Below, piece by piece: positions 36,216-45,392 of a stretch of 64,000 nucleotides of DNA (its first letter is position 1; each line of letters starts with the position of its first letter). Source of the DNA: Neolewinella aquimaris (GTDB taxonomy: Bacteria; Bacteroidota; Bacteroidia; Chitinophagales; Saprospiraceae); contig NZ_JACIFF010000002.1 in assembly GCF_014197245.1 (NCBI RefSeq), forward strand, positions 262,106-326,105, written 5' to 3'. The position numbers were made by a program, and so were the translations under genes. A model generated the notes under the pieces. The model made no database searches and was not told where the DNA came from. It saw only the letters and a list, made by a program, of their open reading frames with translations.

Positions 36216-38177
36216 ATGCTCGATCTGCTCTCCGTTCACGATACTTCCACGGCCGATATTTCGTACCGCCACGTCGGCAGCACCGACATCACGCGCTACG
36301 AGAAAATGCACGTCGAAGTGTTCAAGGATTCGGGTAAGGCCTCCATCGCCGTAGCCCACGAAATGGCGCAACTCATCCGGGCCAAGGCGGGGCGCGGGGA
36401 AAAGTGCGTGCTCGGTCTGGCTACCGGCTCCTCCCCCATCCGCGTGTATGCCGAACTGGTGCGCATGCACAAGGAAGAGGGGCTCGACTTCGCCCACGTG
36501 ATCACCTTCAACCTAGATGAATACTTTCAGTTGGAGCCGGGTAGCCGGCACTCCTACTGGTATTTCATGCACGAGCACCTGTTCAATCACGTAAACGTAC
36601 GTCCCAAGAACATCAACATTCCGAAGGGAAATATCCCCCTGGACGAGGTCTACCAACACTGCATGGACTACGAGGCCAGGATCGACCAGGCGGGCGGACT
36701 TGACTTTCAGCTGCTCGGTATTGGCCGGACCGGTCACGTCGGGTTTAACGAGCCGGGATCAAATTCCCGTTCCCTCACCCGCCTGATCACCCTCGATCAC
36801 CTGACGCGGGTCGATGCCGCGGGCGACTTTCAGGGCATTTCCAACGTTCCCACCCGCGCCATTACCATGGGCATCCAGACCATCAATAAGGCACGCAGAA
36901 TCGTTCTCCTGGCGTGGGGGCACAAGAAAGCGGAGATCATACAGCGCACCGTCGAGGGGGAACGCACCTCCGAAATCCCGGCCACCTACCTCCAGGACCA
37001 TCCGAACGTTACGTTTCTGCTCGACGAAGAATCCAGTGCCGACCTGCGCCGCTTCAGCACGCCCTGGCTGGTGGGTCCCTGCGACTGGACCGAAACGCAG
37101 GAGCGTAAGGCCATCATTTGGCTCAGCCGCCACGTCGATCGGCCGATCCTCAAACTGACCGAGCGCGATTACAACAGCAACGGCATGTCGGACCTGCTGG
37201 CCCTCCACGGGACCGCCTACGAACTGAACATTCAGATGTTCAACATCCTGCAGCGTACCATCACCGGCTGGCCGGGGGGTAAATACGGCGTAGACGACTC
37301 CCAGCGGCCGGAGCGGGCCGATCCGGAACGCAAGCGGGTGATCATCTTCAGCCCACATCCCGACGACGACGTCATCTCGATGGGGGGCACGTTTGCCAGG
37401 TTAGTGAGTCAGGGCCACGAGGTACACGTCGCCTACCAGACCAGCGGCAATATTGCCGTTTCGGACGTTGATGCCCTGCGGTACGCCGAATTCACCCGTG
37501 ACCTGAACGAGTCCTTCGGCAGCGGCAACGCCCGCCTTGAATTCATCATTGAGGAGCTGAGCCGTAACGGAAAGGGCGGACAGCCCGACTCCCTCGACGT
37601 GCGCAAGATCAAGGGCCTGATCCGGAGGGGAGAAGCCATTGCCAGTGCCCGATTTACCGGATTGACCGATGAGTACATCCACTTTCTGGATATGCCCTTC
37701 TACGAAACCGGAAAAAACATCAAGAACGACCTCGGGCCGGAGGACATTCAGCTTGTTCGTGAACTGATCGAACGGGTCCGTCCCCACCAGATCTTTGCCG
37801 CCGGAGACCTTGCCGATCCGCACGGCACTCACAAGGTTTGCCTGGATGCCATCTTCCGGGCGCTTACCGAACTCAAGGATGCCAGTTCTCTCGCCATTGC
37901 GGATACCTGGCTGTGGCTCTACCGGGGGGCGTGGCAGGAGTGGCCCATTCACGAGATCGAGATGGCCGTACCACTCAGTCCCGCACAGGTCGAAGCCAAA
38001 CGCAACGCAATCTTTTTTCACCAGAGCCAGAAGGACGGCGCCATGTTCCAGGGCGAAGACCAACGGGAGTTCTGGCAGCGGGCCGAGCAGCGCAACCGGG
38101 AGACCGCGCGCCTTTACAACCAGCTCGGCCTGACCGAATACGAGGCCATCGAGGCATTCCGCCGCTGGCATTTTTAG
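36216..38177 (+). CDS. nagB: glucosamine-6-phosphate deaminase fused to a PIG-L deacetylase domain
   Basis: 653 residues. The N-terminal NagB domain (about 30-300) has LGLATGSSPIRVYAEL (phosphate loop), FNLDEYFQL, and GIGRTGHVGFNEPGS, the active-site motif with the ring-opening His. It turns glucosamine-6-phosphate into fructose-6-phosphate and ammonia. The C-terminal domain (about 370-560) is PIG-L/LmbE: FSPHPDDDVISMGG supplies the His-Pro-Asp-Asp zinc motif and DPHGTHKVCLDAIF the third His. It could deacetylate an N-acetylglucosamine derivative, so the fusion would couple deacetylation and deamination. This fusion is familiar in Bacteroidota; whether the PIG-L half is active has not been shown here. 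Confidence 0.9.
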   Translation: MLDLLSVHDTSTADISYRHVGSTDITRYEKMHVEVFKDSGKASIAVAHEMAQLIRAKAGRGEKCVLGLATGSSPIRVYAELVRMHKEEGLDFAHVITFNLDEYFQLEPGSRHSYWYFMHEHLFNHVNVRPKNINIPKGNIPLDEVYQHCMDYEARIDQAGGLDFQLLGIGRTGHVGFNEPGSNSRSLTRLITLDHLTRVDAAGDFQGISNVPTRAITMGIQTINKARRIVLLAWGHKKAEIIQRTVEGERTSEIPATYLQDHPNVTFLLDEESSADLRRFSTPWLVGPCDWTETQERKAIIWLSRHVDRPILKLTERDYNSNGMSDLLALHGTAYELNIQMFNILQRTITGWPGGKYGVDDSQRPERADPERKRVIIFSPHPDDDVISMGGTFARLVSQGHEVHVAYQTSGNIAVSDVDALRYAEFTRDLNESFGSGNARLEFIIEELSRNGKGGQPDSLDVRKIKGLIRRGEAIASARFTGLTDEYIHFLDMPFYETGKNIKNDLGPEDIQLVRELIERVRPHQIFAAGDLADPHGTHKVCLDAIFRALTELKDASSLAIADTWLWLYRGAWQEWPIHEIEMAVPLSPAQVEAKRNAIFFHQSQKDGAMFQGEDQREFWQRAEQRNRETARLYNQLGLTEYEAIEAFRRWHF

Positions 38178-38241
38178 CGACTGCACACTTTTAGGAGGGT
38201 AAAAAAAGTTAATGAGCTGACTTTAGTAGTCTTCGCTTAAC

Positions 38242-38246
38242 GGAGG
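38242..38246 (+). promoter_or_regulatory. Shine-Dalgarno GGAGG supporting a TTG start
   Basis: GGAGG six bases before the TTG at 38253. Purine-rich Shine-Dalgarno sites are rare in this window, so it is useful evidence for the unusual start. Confidence 0.4.
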
Positions 38247-38252
38247 CTGCGT

Positions 38253-41171
38253 TTGCGTACTGTTCGTCTCTCATTCTTACACCTTCTACTTGTGTTGTCC
38301 CAAAAACAATTTCGTGCACGCATTTGCGTGTCATTGCTTGCGTTGTCCCTCGTCCTTCCCCTCTCTGCCCAAGAAAACTGCGCCAATGGCGTCGACGACG
38401 ACGGAGACGGACTCATCGACCTGAACGACGCGGCCGACTGCAGTTGTTTGCTGCCTTCCGTGACCACTTCTTTACTGCCCAACCCCTCCCTGGAAGCGTT
38501 TGCCTCCGATCAGGAAGGTTGTGCTTCCCGGCAGCCGGGCGGGCTGCCCGACGGCACCAATCAGGCCAACTGCCTGGTGGGCTGGCAGAGGGTTTCGCTG
38601 GGCACCACCGATGCCTGGAACGCCTTCACGCTGCCCGGATCGTCGCCGTCCTTTCCGGCCGAGCTACCCCAACCCCTGCCCAGCGGCACGAGCGTGGCCG
38701 GCTTCTGGGTCGGGGTCAAGGATACCCACGGCCGTCAGTTCCGCAACAGCAACGGCACGTTCGCTAAGAGCTACCGGGAGTACCTGGCTGCCTGTATGGT
38801 AGACGGAGAATCCATCTACAAAGAGGAGGAGTACCGGCTGACCTTTTCCCTGGGCTTTACCGAGCCGCAAACCCTGACCATCGAGTACACCGGTGCCGTC
38901 GTGGACATCGCGTCTCCCGGCCCCGTAGAGTTGGGCATCTATGGAGTAAAGAACTGCGACCAACTCGACTTCGGCGGCTTCTACGACTGCCCCGAGGAGG
39001 CGGGCGCCGCCGGCTACGAACTCATCGCCAACGTAAAAGTTTCGGGAGAGCCCGGTACCTGGACGCCGGTCAGCCTGGACTTTACGGCCGCCGAGGATTA
39101 CGCGGGCTTCGCCATCGGCGGATCCTGCGCGGCCGACATCGGCCGGCCGGACGGTGGGTTTTACCGAAACTACTACTTCATTGATGACCTGATCCTGAAC
39201 GTCAAGACCGCCTTCGAGCAACCCGTTGCCGGTCCCGTATCGGTAAGCGGGCAAACCATTTGCGCCGATGAGATCGTACTGACCGGCCAGCCTACCGACG
39301 GCGCAACCTACCAGTGGTTCCGTGACGGCATCGCCCTACCCGGCGCAATCAGCCGCGAACTGATCATCACGCCGGACCTCAACACCGACGGCGTATACAC
39401 CATGCGGGTATCCACCGCTGGCGGCTGCGCGCTTACCGAAGGAGTGATTATTCAGCGGCCACTGGTTTTCGATCAGTTTCCCGATTCCGTAGCACTATGC
39501 CGGCCGGGAGAGTCCATAACCCTCTACCCCACCTACTACGGTAATGCGACCTACCAGTGGAGCGACGGCAGTACCGGCGAGTCCTTTGCCGTGAGTGAGC
39601 CGGGCGACTATTCCGTCACCGTCAGTACCGCCTGCATCCAAAAGGTGGAGCGGTTCACCGCCGTGCACACCTCCGAAATCCCCCATACCTATACCTTAAC
39701 CCCGGCCAACCCATGCCTCGGGGACACGGTCGAGGTAGCGCTTTCCACCCACTGGTATACCTCCCTTACCGTGTACTCCCTGCCCAATGGGGAACGCCAC
39801 TACGCTAAAAAAGACGAGTCAATCCGGGTAGTAGCGGGCGAGACGGACCAGATTCAGGCTTACCTCATCTCCGCCTGCGGCGTCGCTTCGGACATCATCC
39901 CGATCCCCGTTGCCCAACCCTTCGAAGCCTCTGCGAACGTTACGGACATGAACTGTCACGGCCCCTCAGGTCGCATCGAACTGACGGTGGATGGTGCCGA
40001 CGACGTCAGCTATGCCTGGACGGATCCGGTCGGCCAGCCAATGAGCAATTCGACTTCCGATCTAGTCGTCCGATTCCCCGGCACTTACTCGGTGACCCTG
40101 TCCGGGCCGGGCCATTGTCCTACTACCTTCAGCTACGACGTCACCGATAACCAACAGTTTGCCCTAAGCGTAAGCGCAACCGATGTTACCTGTGACAACG
40201 ACGCCATGGCCATTGCGGTGGTCACCGGCGGTACTCCCCCCTACGCGGTGAACTGGTTGAGGGAGCCCGATGCCCCCCCGATCACCAGAAATCAATCGGT
40301 AGTGACCCAACTTCCCAGGGGCAACTACGCCGCCGCGGTGACGGATGCGGCGGGGTGTGTCGATACCACAGCCTTCGCTGTAGCGGGTCCCGAACCTCTC
40401 CGAATTACGGCCGTCCCCTCGGTAACCGAATGTCACTCCGATACTGCCGGCGTACTCACCGTAACCGCCCGGGGGGGTACCCTACCTTACACCTACGTCC
40501 TGGCCGACACCCTGCAGCAATCCGAACCCGTGTTCACCGGCCTCACCGAAGGCGCGCACCGCATTACGGTCACCGACGCCGCTGACTGCCAATCCTACCC
40601 CCTGCCCACCCGCGTGGATTTGCCGACCCGCTTCTCGATTGATGCTGGCGCGGACCAGCAGATTTCCCTCGGTGAGTCAGCAAATCTGGACGTTCGAATC
40701 TCCGGCATCGATCCGACTACCGGTGCCCTCAACTGGACCCCGGAGGACGAGTTGACTTTTTCGACCGAAAGCCCCGCAAAGCTTGCCGCAGCCGTGACCC
40801 CGGTGTCTACGACCACCTACACCGTCACCTTTACCTCTTCCGAGCAGTGCAGCCTTTCCGATTCCATCCGAATCTTTGTTGACAATACGCCACGGGTATA
40901 CGCTCCCACCGCGTTTAGCCCCAACAACGACGGCATCAACGACTACTTTACGGTTTACCCCAATCCCATGATTGCGGACGTGCTGGATCTTCAGGTGTTC
41001 GACCGTTGGGGCGGACTCATCTGGCAAAAGCAGGTCGCCAGCGCAGCGGAATGGGATGGAACCAGCGATGGCCAACCCCTCCGCGCGGGCGTCTACGTCT
41101 ACCAGGGAGAGTTGCAATTGCGGGACGGATCCTCCACGACAATCCACGGTACCGTGACCCTCACCCGGTAA
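38253..41171 (+). CDS. type IX-secreted adhesin-like protein, gliding-motility C-terminal domain (paralogue 1)
   Basis: 972 residues, TTG start supported by GGAGG. A long hydrophobic signal region ends at LPLSAQ (about residue 40). Next comes an Asp-rich calcium-binding-like motif, NGVDDDGDGLIDLND, then a lectin-like domain (to about 310), Ig-like segments (TYQWFRDGIAL, TYQWSDGSTGESF) and SprB-like repeats (VTDMNCHGPSGRIEL, ATDVTCDNDAMAIAV, GGTPPYAVNW, GGTLPYTYVL). The last about 85 residues are the type B sorting domain: YAPTAFSPNNDGINDYF, QVFDRWGGLIWQ and GVYVYQGEL. It should be exported by the type IX system and kept at or released from the surface. A paralogue follows. Confidence 0.88.
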   Translation: MRTVRLSFLHLLLVLSQKQFRARICVSLLALSLVLPLSAQENCANGVDDDGDGLIDLNDAADCSCLLPSVTTSLLPNPSLEAFASDQEGCASRQPGGLPDGTNQANCLVGWQRVSLGTTDAWNAFTLPGSSPSFPAELPQPLPSGTSVAGFWVGVKDTHGRQFRNSNGTFAKSYREYLAACMVDGESIYKEEEYRLTFSLGFTEPQTLTIEYTGAVVDIASPGPVELGIYGVKNCDQLDFGGFYDCPEEAGAAGYELIANVKVSGEPGTWTPVSLDFTAAEDYAGFAIGGSCAADIGRPDGGFYRNYYFIDDLILNVKTAFEQPVAGPVSVSGQTICADEIVLTGQPTDGATYQWFRDGIALPGAISRELIITPDLNTDGVYTMRVSTAGGCALTEGVIIQRPLVFDQFPDSVALCRPGESITLYPTYYGNATYQWSDGSTGESFAVSEPGDYSVTVSTACIQKVERFTAVHTSEIPHTYTLTPANPCLGDTVEVALSTHWYTSLTVYSLPNGERHYAKKDESIRVVAGETDQIQAYLISACGVASDIIPIPVAQPFEASANVTDMNCHGPSGRIELTVDGADDVSYAWTDPVGQPMSNSTSDLVVRFPGTYSVTLSGPGHCPTTFSYDVTDNQQFALSVSATDVTCDNDAMAIAVVTGGTPPYAVNWLREPDAPPITRNQSVVTQLPRGNYAAAVTDAAGCVDTTAFAVAGPEPLRITAVPSVTECHSDTAGVLTVTARGGTLPYTYVLADTLQQSEPVFTGLTEGAHRITVTDAADCQSYPLPTRVDLPTRFSIDAGADQQISLGESANLDVRISGIDPTTGALNWTPEDELTFSTESPAKLAAAVTPVSTTTYTVTFTSSEQCSLSDSIRIFVDNTPRVYAPTAFSPNNDGINDYFTVYPNPMIADVLDLQVFDRWGGLIWQKQVASAAEWDGTSDGQPLRAGVYVYQGELQLRDGSSTTIHGTVTLTR

Positions 41172-41228
41172 AAAAATCCGCCGGGACGCGAACATTTGAG
41201 GCGTGCTACGTTTATTAGTGTGTATATA

Positions 41229-41261
41229 TTGCGCTGCGTATAAAGTTTTGCTTTATATTTG
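41229..41261 (+). promoter_or_regulatory. promoter of the second adhesin gene (TTG-N22-TATATTTG)
   Basis: The -7 box TATATTTG (41254-41261) is an exact match, and a TTG at 41229-41231 lies 22 bp upstream, close to the 19-21 bp usual for Bacteroidota. The leader to the ATG at 41326 is about 60 nt. This is the best full promoter in the window. Confidence 0.6.
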
Positions 41262-41325
41262 TAGCGTCTTACAACACTATTGAACTAAACACAACACAGT
41301 GACAACCGTCCAAACCGTCCTCTTG

Positions 41326-44166
41326 ATGAGGGCTTGGTCGTTGCTGCTCGCCTTCTTTTTAGTAGGCACCTCTTTGTTCGCACAAGAAGACTGTTCCAAT
41401 TCCATCGATGATGATGGCGACGGTTTAGTTGACCTCAACGATAAAGAAGATTGCAGCTGCGCTCTTTCCTCCGACATTACTTCCCTACTGCCCAATCCAT
41501 CCCTGGAAAGCTTTAACGCCGACCAGGCCGGATGCACCTCTGTCCAGCCCGGAGGTCTTCCCGACGGGGTGAACCAGGCCAACTGCCTCACCGGTTGGCA
41601 GCGGGTCTCCCTGGGTACTACGGATTCCTGGAATGCCTTCACCCTACCCGGCGCCGGCCCCTACTTTCCCGCCAAGCTTCCGCTTCCGTTGCCCAGTGGT
41701 ACAGGCGTGAGTGGGTTCTGGGTCGGCATTAAGGATGCCCCCAACCGCAACTTCGTTAACGGCGACGGCTCCACCACCAGCCAGTACCGGGAATACCTGG
41801 CTGCCTGTCTGGTCGACGGCCAGCGCATGGAAACCGGAAGAAACTACCGCCTGACCTTCTCCCTCGGGTTTATGGAACCACAGGTGGCCGTCGACGACTC
41901 CATCTCCATCGACATCAAGTCGCCGGGCCCCATCGAGCTCAGCATTTACGGCGTACGTGAGTGCGGTCAACTGAACTTCGGGGAATTTTACAGCTGCCCG
42001 GAAGAGGTCGAAGCAGCCGGATACGAACTGATCACCAACGTTACCGTAGACGGAACTCCAGGGGATTGGACCGACGTAATGACCGATTTCGTAGCCAGCA
42101 ACACCTACGCCGGCTTTGCGATCGGCGGCTCCTGCGGTCCCGACCACGAACGTCCAAACGGCGGGCTGTACCGCAATTATTACTTCATCGATAACCTGAT
42201 CCTGAATACACCGGATGCCTTCCTGGAGCCCGTAGCCGGCCCCGTACAGGTAGACGGCCTCACCGTCTGTGACGAGCAAATCACCCTTACCGGCCAGTCC
42301 ACCCTCGGTGCTACCTACCAGTGGTACCGCAACGGAATCGCCATGGTGGGACAGACCAGCCCCGTGTTAAACTTGCGCGGTGGGTTCTCGGTAGACGGAC
42401 GCTACGCACTGCGGGTATCTACCCCCGTCGGCTGTGCGGTGACTGATGAAGTCAATATCCAGCGCCCCATCGTTTCGGACCTGTTCCCCGATACCGTGGC
42501 AATCTGCAATCCCGGCGATACCATCGAAGTGTACCCCCGCCGTACGAGTGGAGCCACCTTTCGTTGGAGCGACGGAAGCACCGGTGGTAGCCTATCCGTA
42601 GTGGAACCGGGCACCTACTCCGTGACCGTAAGCGAAGCCTGTATAGAGCACACGGAAACATTCCTTGCCGCCATCGACCCGCCCTTTTCCTATGAGATCA
42701 CGACCAGCCCCGCCAACCCCTGTGTAGGCGATACGGTCACCGTGCGGGTCACTTCTAATTCCTACGCGCCGAAGGTGTACTTCCGCTCGCTGCCCGATGA
42801 GCGCATGTTGCTTGCCAACCAGGGAACAACCAAGGTGATAGCGGGAGAAACGCACGCACTGCTTGCCTTTATCGGCAATAAGTGTGGCATGAGCATGGAT
42901 ACCATACACATCGCCTCCTCCGACACCTTCGAGGTAGAGGCGGTAGAGATCAATAACCTGGTTTGCAATAGTAGTTCGGGTAGCATCTCCCTTACCGTCG
43001 CGGATTCCGACGCGGTTGTCTACGAATGGACGGATGCCAACGGTCAATCGGTAGGCGATGATTCTCCTACGCTTGAGGTTACTACCGCCGGCACCTATTC
43101 CGTCACGCTGATGGACGGGGTGAGATGCCCGAAGACGCTTACCTACAAGGTATCGAGCGAATCGTTTACCGCCAGTTATTCTGTAGAGGAGGGTGGCTGC
43201 GGGATCGGCGGAAGCATCGCCACTTCGTCGGTTACCGGTCAAGCCCCCTTCTCGTACCGGTGGTACCGCGATGGTCACTTGCTCGCGGAGCAGGCCAATA
43301 AGCGCGGTATCTCCAATCTCGCCGGTGGTAAGTACCGCGTCGAGATCGACGATGCCACCGGCTGCACCGTGTCGTACGACTTTACCCTAACGGAACCGTC
43401 TCCTCTCCACGCAACCGCTACTACCCTGCCCATCGAATGCGGCAATCCCTACAGCGGAGCAATTTCGGTAACGGCAAAGGGCGGCGTGCCCCCCTACGTT
43501 TACCGACTCAACGACACCGAGGAGCAGACCTTCCCGGAGTACAGCAAGCTGACGGCCGGCATCTACCGAATTTCGGTTGTCGATGCCCGTGGCTGCATCT
43601 TCCCCCTCGAGCCCATCGCTTTCCGTGCCCCGACTCCCGTGTCCATGGACCTGAGCGATAATCGCACCATCCGACTCGGCGATACCGTTGTATTGAATAC
43701 CGCCTCCCAGCAAATCTCCTCCACCTCCGGGACCTTTGAGTGGTTTCCCGCCAGGGGACTCAGCTGTACCGATTGCCCCGCTCCCGCGGCCGCGCCCTCC
43801 GTTACGACCGAATACACGGTCACGTATACGAACGAAGACAACTGCAGCATCAGCGACCGCGTAGTGGTGACCGTAAACGAACTGCCGCACATCTACGCGC
43901 CGACCGCCTTCAGCCCGAACGGGGACGACATCAACGACGTGTTCCGCGTCTACCGGGGAGGCAGCGTAGTGTCCGTAACGGACCTACGGATCTTTGACCG
44001 CTGGGGAGAGCTCATTTGGGTACAGGACAGCGAAGAAGACCCGGGCTGGGACGGTACCTTCCGGGGGAAACCCATGACCGGAGCCGTATTCGCCTACGTC
44101 GGATCGGTGCTGTTACGCAACGGCATGAGTGTCCCGATCAAGGGTTCGGTTACGCTGATAAACTAG
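41326..44166 (+). CDS. type IX-secreted adhesin-like protein, gliding-motility C-terminal domain (paralogue 2)
   Basis: 946 residues from the ATG at 41326, which gives a clean signal peptide (MRAWSLLLAFFLVGTSLFAQ); a GTG at 41299 could add nine residues. The architecture repeats that of the previous gene: NSIDDDGDGLVDLND motif, lectin-like domain with NPSLESFNADQAGCTS and NQANCLTGWQRVSLGTT, Ig-like and SprB-like segments, then YAPTAFSPNGDDINDVF and IFDRWGELIWVQ of the type B sorting domain. The N-terminal 300 residues are closely similar to the neighbour, the middle is more diverged. It has its own promoter and overlaps the convergent uxuA by 17 bp. Confidence 0.88.
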   Translation: MRAWSLLLAFFLVGTSLFAQEDCSNSIDDDGDGLVDLNDKEDCSCALSSDITSLLPNPSLESFNADQAGCTSVQPGGLPDGVNQANCLTGWQRVSLGTTDSWNAFTLPGAGPYFPAKLPLPLPSGTGVSGFWVGIKDAPNRNFVNGDGSTTSQYREYLAACLVDGQRMETGRNYRLTFSLGFMEPQVAVDDSISIDIKSPGPIELSIYGVRECGQLNFGEFYSCPEEVEAAGYELITNVTVDGTPGDWTDVMTDFVASNTYAGFAIGGSCGPDHERPNGGLYRNYYFIDNLILNTPDAFLEPVAGPVQVDGLTVCDEQITLTGQSTLGATYQWYRNGIAMVGQTSPVLNLRGGFSVDGRYALRVSTPVGCAVTDEVNIQRPIVSDLFPDTVAICNPGDTIEVYPRRTSGATFRWSDGSTGGSLSVVEPGTYSVTVSEACIEHTETFLAAIDPPFSYEITTSPANPCVGDTVTVRVTSNSYAPKVYFRSLPDERMLLANQGTTKVIAGETHALLAFIGNKCGMSMDTIHIASSDTFEVEAVEINNLVCNSSSGSISLTVADSDAVVYEWTDANGQSVGDDSPTLEVTTAGTYSVTLMDGVRCPKTLTYKVSSESFTASYSVEEGGCGIGGSIATSSVTGQAPFSYRWYRDGHLLAEQANKRGISNLAGGKYRVEIDDATGCTVSYDFTLTEPSPLHATATTLPIECGNPYSGAISVTAKGGVPPYVYRLNDTEEQTFPEYSKLTAGIYRISVVDARGCIFPLEPIAFRAPTPVSMDLSDNRTIRLGDTVVLNTASQQISSTSGTFEWFPARGLSCTDCPAPAAAPSVTTEYTVTYTNEDNCSISDRVVVTVNELPHIYAPTAFSPNGDDINDVFRVYRGGSVVSVTDLRIFDRWGELIWVQDSEEDPGWDGTFRGKPMTGAVFAYVGSVLLRNGMSVPIKGSVTLIN

Positions 44167-45292
44167 CCGAAAGACCGCTGCGCAGCCCCTCCAGTTCCGC
44201 CAACCCCCGCATACGACCGTAGAGGCTGTAGCCGGGGTTGGTGCGGCGTTTGCGATCGTCAAAAATGGTAAAGCCGTGGTCGGGACGGTAGGGAATGTTC
44301 TCCCCCCGCTGCAACAGTTCCCGCATTACGGCCGCCATGTCGACGTCCCCCTGCAGGTGCCCGCTTTCCGTGAAGCTTTCGTGGAGATCCCGTTTCACGT
44401 TACGCAGGTGGATGAAATTTATGCGGTCCACGAACTCACGGGCCATGGCGGGCAGGTCGTTGTCGGAGCGTGACCCCAATGATCCGGTGCAGAGGCAGAG
44501 ACCGTTGGCCGGATCGTCGACCATGCCCAGCAACTCGCGCAGGTCGTCCACGGTGGAAACGATACGCGGCAGTCCCACTACGGGCCAGGGCGGATCGTCG
44601 GGATGAATGGTTAGTTTGATGCCCTCCCGGGCGGCCGTCGGCACGACTTCCTCCAGGAAACGGCGCAGGTTATCCTTGAAGGTGGCCCGGTTGATGTGGA
44701 GGTAGGGCGCGATGGCATCCCGGAACGTGACCAACGTAAAGCTTTCTTCCGATCCCGGCAGCCCCTTGAGCATGGTGGCACTTACTTCCTCGCGGTCTTC
44801 ACGCGACATCTCTTCGTAGTGGTCGGCGGCCAGCTCTACTATTTCCGCCGGATAGTCCTCGGCCGCATGCTCGCGCGCCAGGATGAACACGTCGAAGGCC
44901 ACCAGGTCGAGGCCGTTCAGTGCTACCGTCGTCCCTCCCGGCACGGGTACGGCAAGCCGCGTGCGCGTCCAGTCGAGTACGGGCATGAAATTGTAGCATA
45001 CCGTGTTTATTCCCTCGGCCGACAGGTTTTCCAGGCACTGCCGGTAATTTTTCAGCAGTTCGGGGGCGGCGTCCGTATTTTGTTTGATTCCTTCGTGTAC
45101 CGGCACGCTTTCCACCACCGACCACGGCATCGATCCGAGCTCTTGCTTGCGCTTACGGATCTCCTCACGGCTCCAGACTGCTCCGTTCTCGATGTGATGA
45201 AGGGCAGTCACCACACCATCCACACCGAGGGCGGCTACTTCGTCGATTGTGATGGGGTCTGCGGGGCCGTACCAGCGCCAGGTCGGATACAT
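44150..45292 (-). CDS. uxuA: mannonate dehydratase
   Basis: 380 residues, close to the usual UxuA length. It starts MYPTWRWYGPADPITIDEVA, the family's opening, with VVTALHHIENGAVW close behind. Later GIKLTIHPDDPPWP, GLCLCTGSLGSRSDND and FIHLRNVKR supply the His, Cys and His metal ligands of the TIM-barrel enzyme. It dehydrates D-mannonate to 2-keto-3-deoxygluconate in hexuronate breakdown. Other hexuronate genes are missing here; the neighbour upstream is a Tat-exported oxidoreductase, perhaps acting on the same sugars. Its 3' end overlaps the adhesin gene by 17 bp. Confidence 0.94.
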   Translation of the reverse strand: MYPTWRWYGPADPITIDEVAALGVDGVVTALHHIENGAVWSREEIRKRKQELGSMPWSVVESVPVHEGIKQNTDAAPELLKNYRQCLENLSAEGINTVCYNFMPVLDWTRTRLAVPVPGGTTVALNGLDLVAFDVFILAREHAAEDYPAEIVELAADHYEEMSREDREEVSATMLKGLPGSEESFTLVTFRDAIAPYLHINRATFKDNLRRFLEEVVPTAAREGIKLTIHPDDPPWPVVGLPRIVSTVDDLRELLGMVDDPANGLCLCTGSLGSRSDNDLPAMAREFVDRINFIHLRNVKRDLHESFTESGHLQGDVDMAAVMRELLQRGENIPYRPDHGFTIFDDRKRRTNPGYSLYGRMRGLAELEGLRSGLSASLSA

Positions 45293-45319
45293 AAGCGGGG
45301 AATTTGATCGTTAAGATTT

Positions 45320-45327
45320 CAAATGTA
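45320..45327 (-). promoter_or_regulatory. -7 promoter element TACATTTG of uxuA
   Basis: Exact TAnnTTTG match on the minus strand, 27 bp before the uxuA ATG. Confidence 0.5.
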
Positions 45328-45358
45328 CACTTTGCCGGTCAGCTCGTCGTACACCAAC

Positions 45359-45392
45359 AAATTTCAAATTGAAGATTTTCAATTTGAAATTT
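45359..45392. repeat. AT-rich perfect palindrome at the end of the oxidoreductase gene
   Basis: 15-bp arms AAATTTCAAATTGAA (45359-45373) and its exact complement (45378-45392) around GATT. It contains the stop codon of the oxidoreductase gene and precedes the uxuA promoter. The arm core AAATTTCAAATT also forms the palindrome at 18491-18522. It may act as a terminator or mRNA stabiliser. Confidence 0.55.

Noticed and set aside
38253-44166. Assembly duplication of the two adhesin genes
   Set aside because: The copies differ at many residues along their length and have unrelated upstream sequences, so they are real paralogues.
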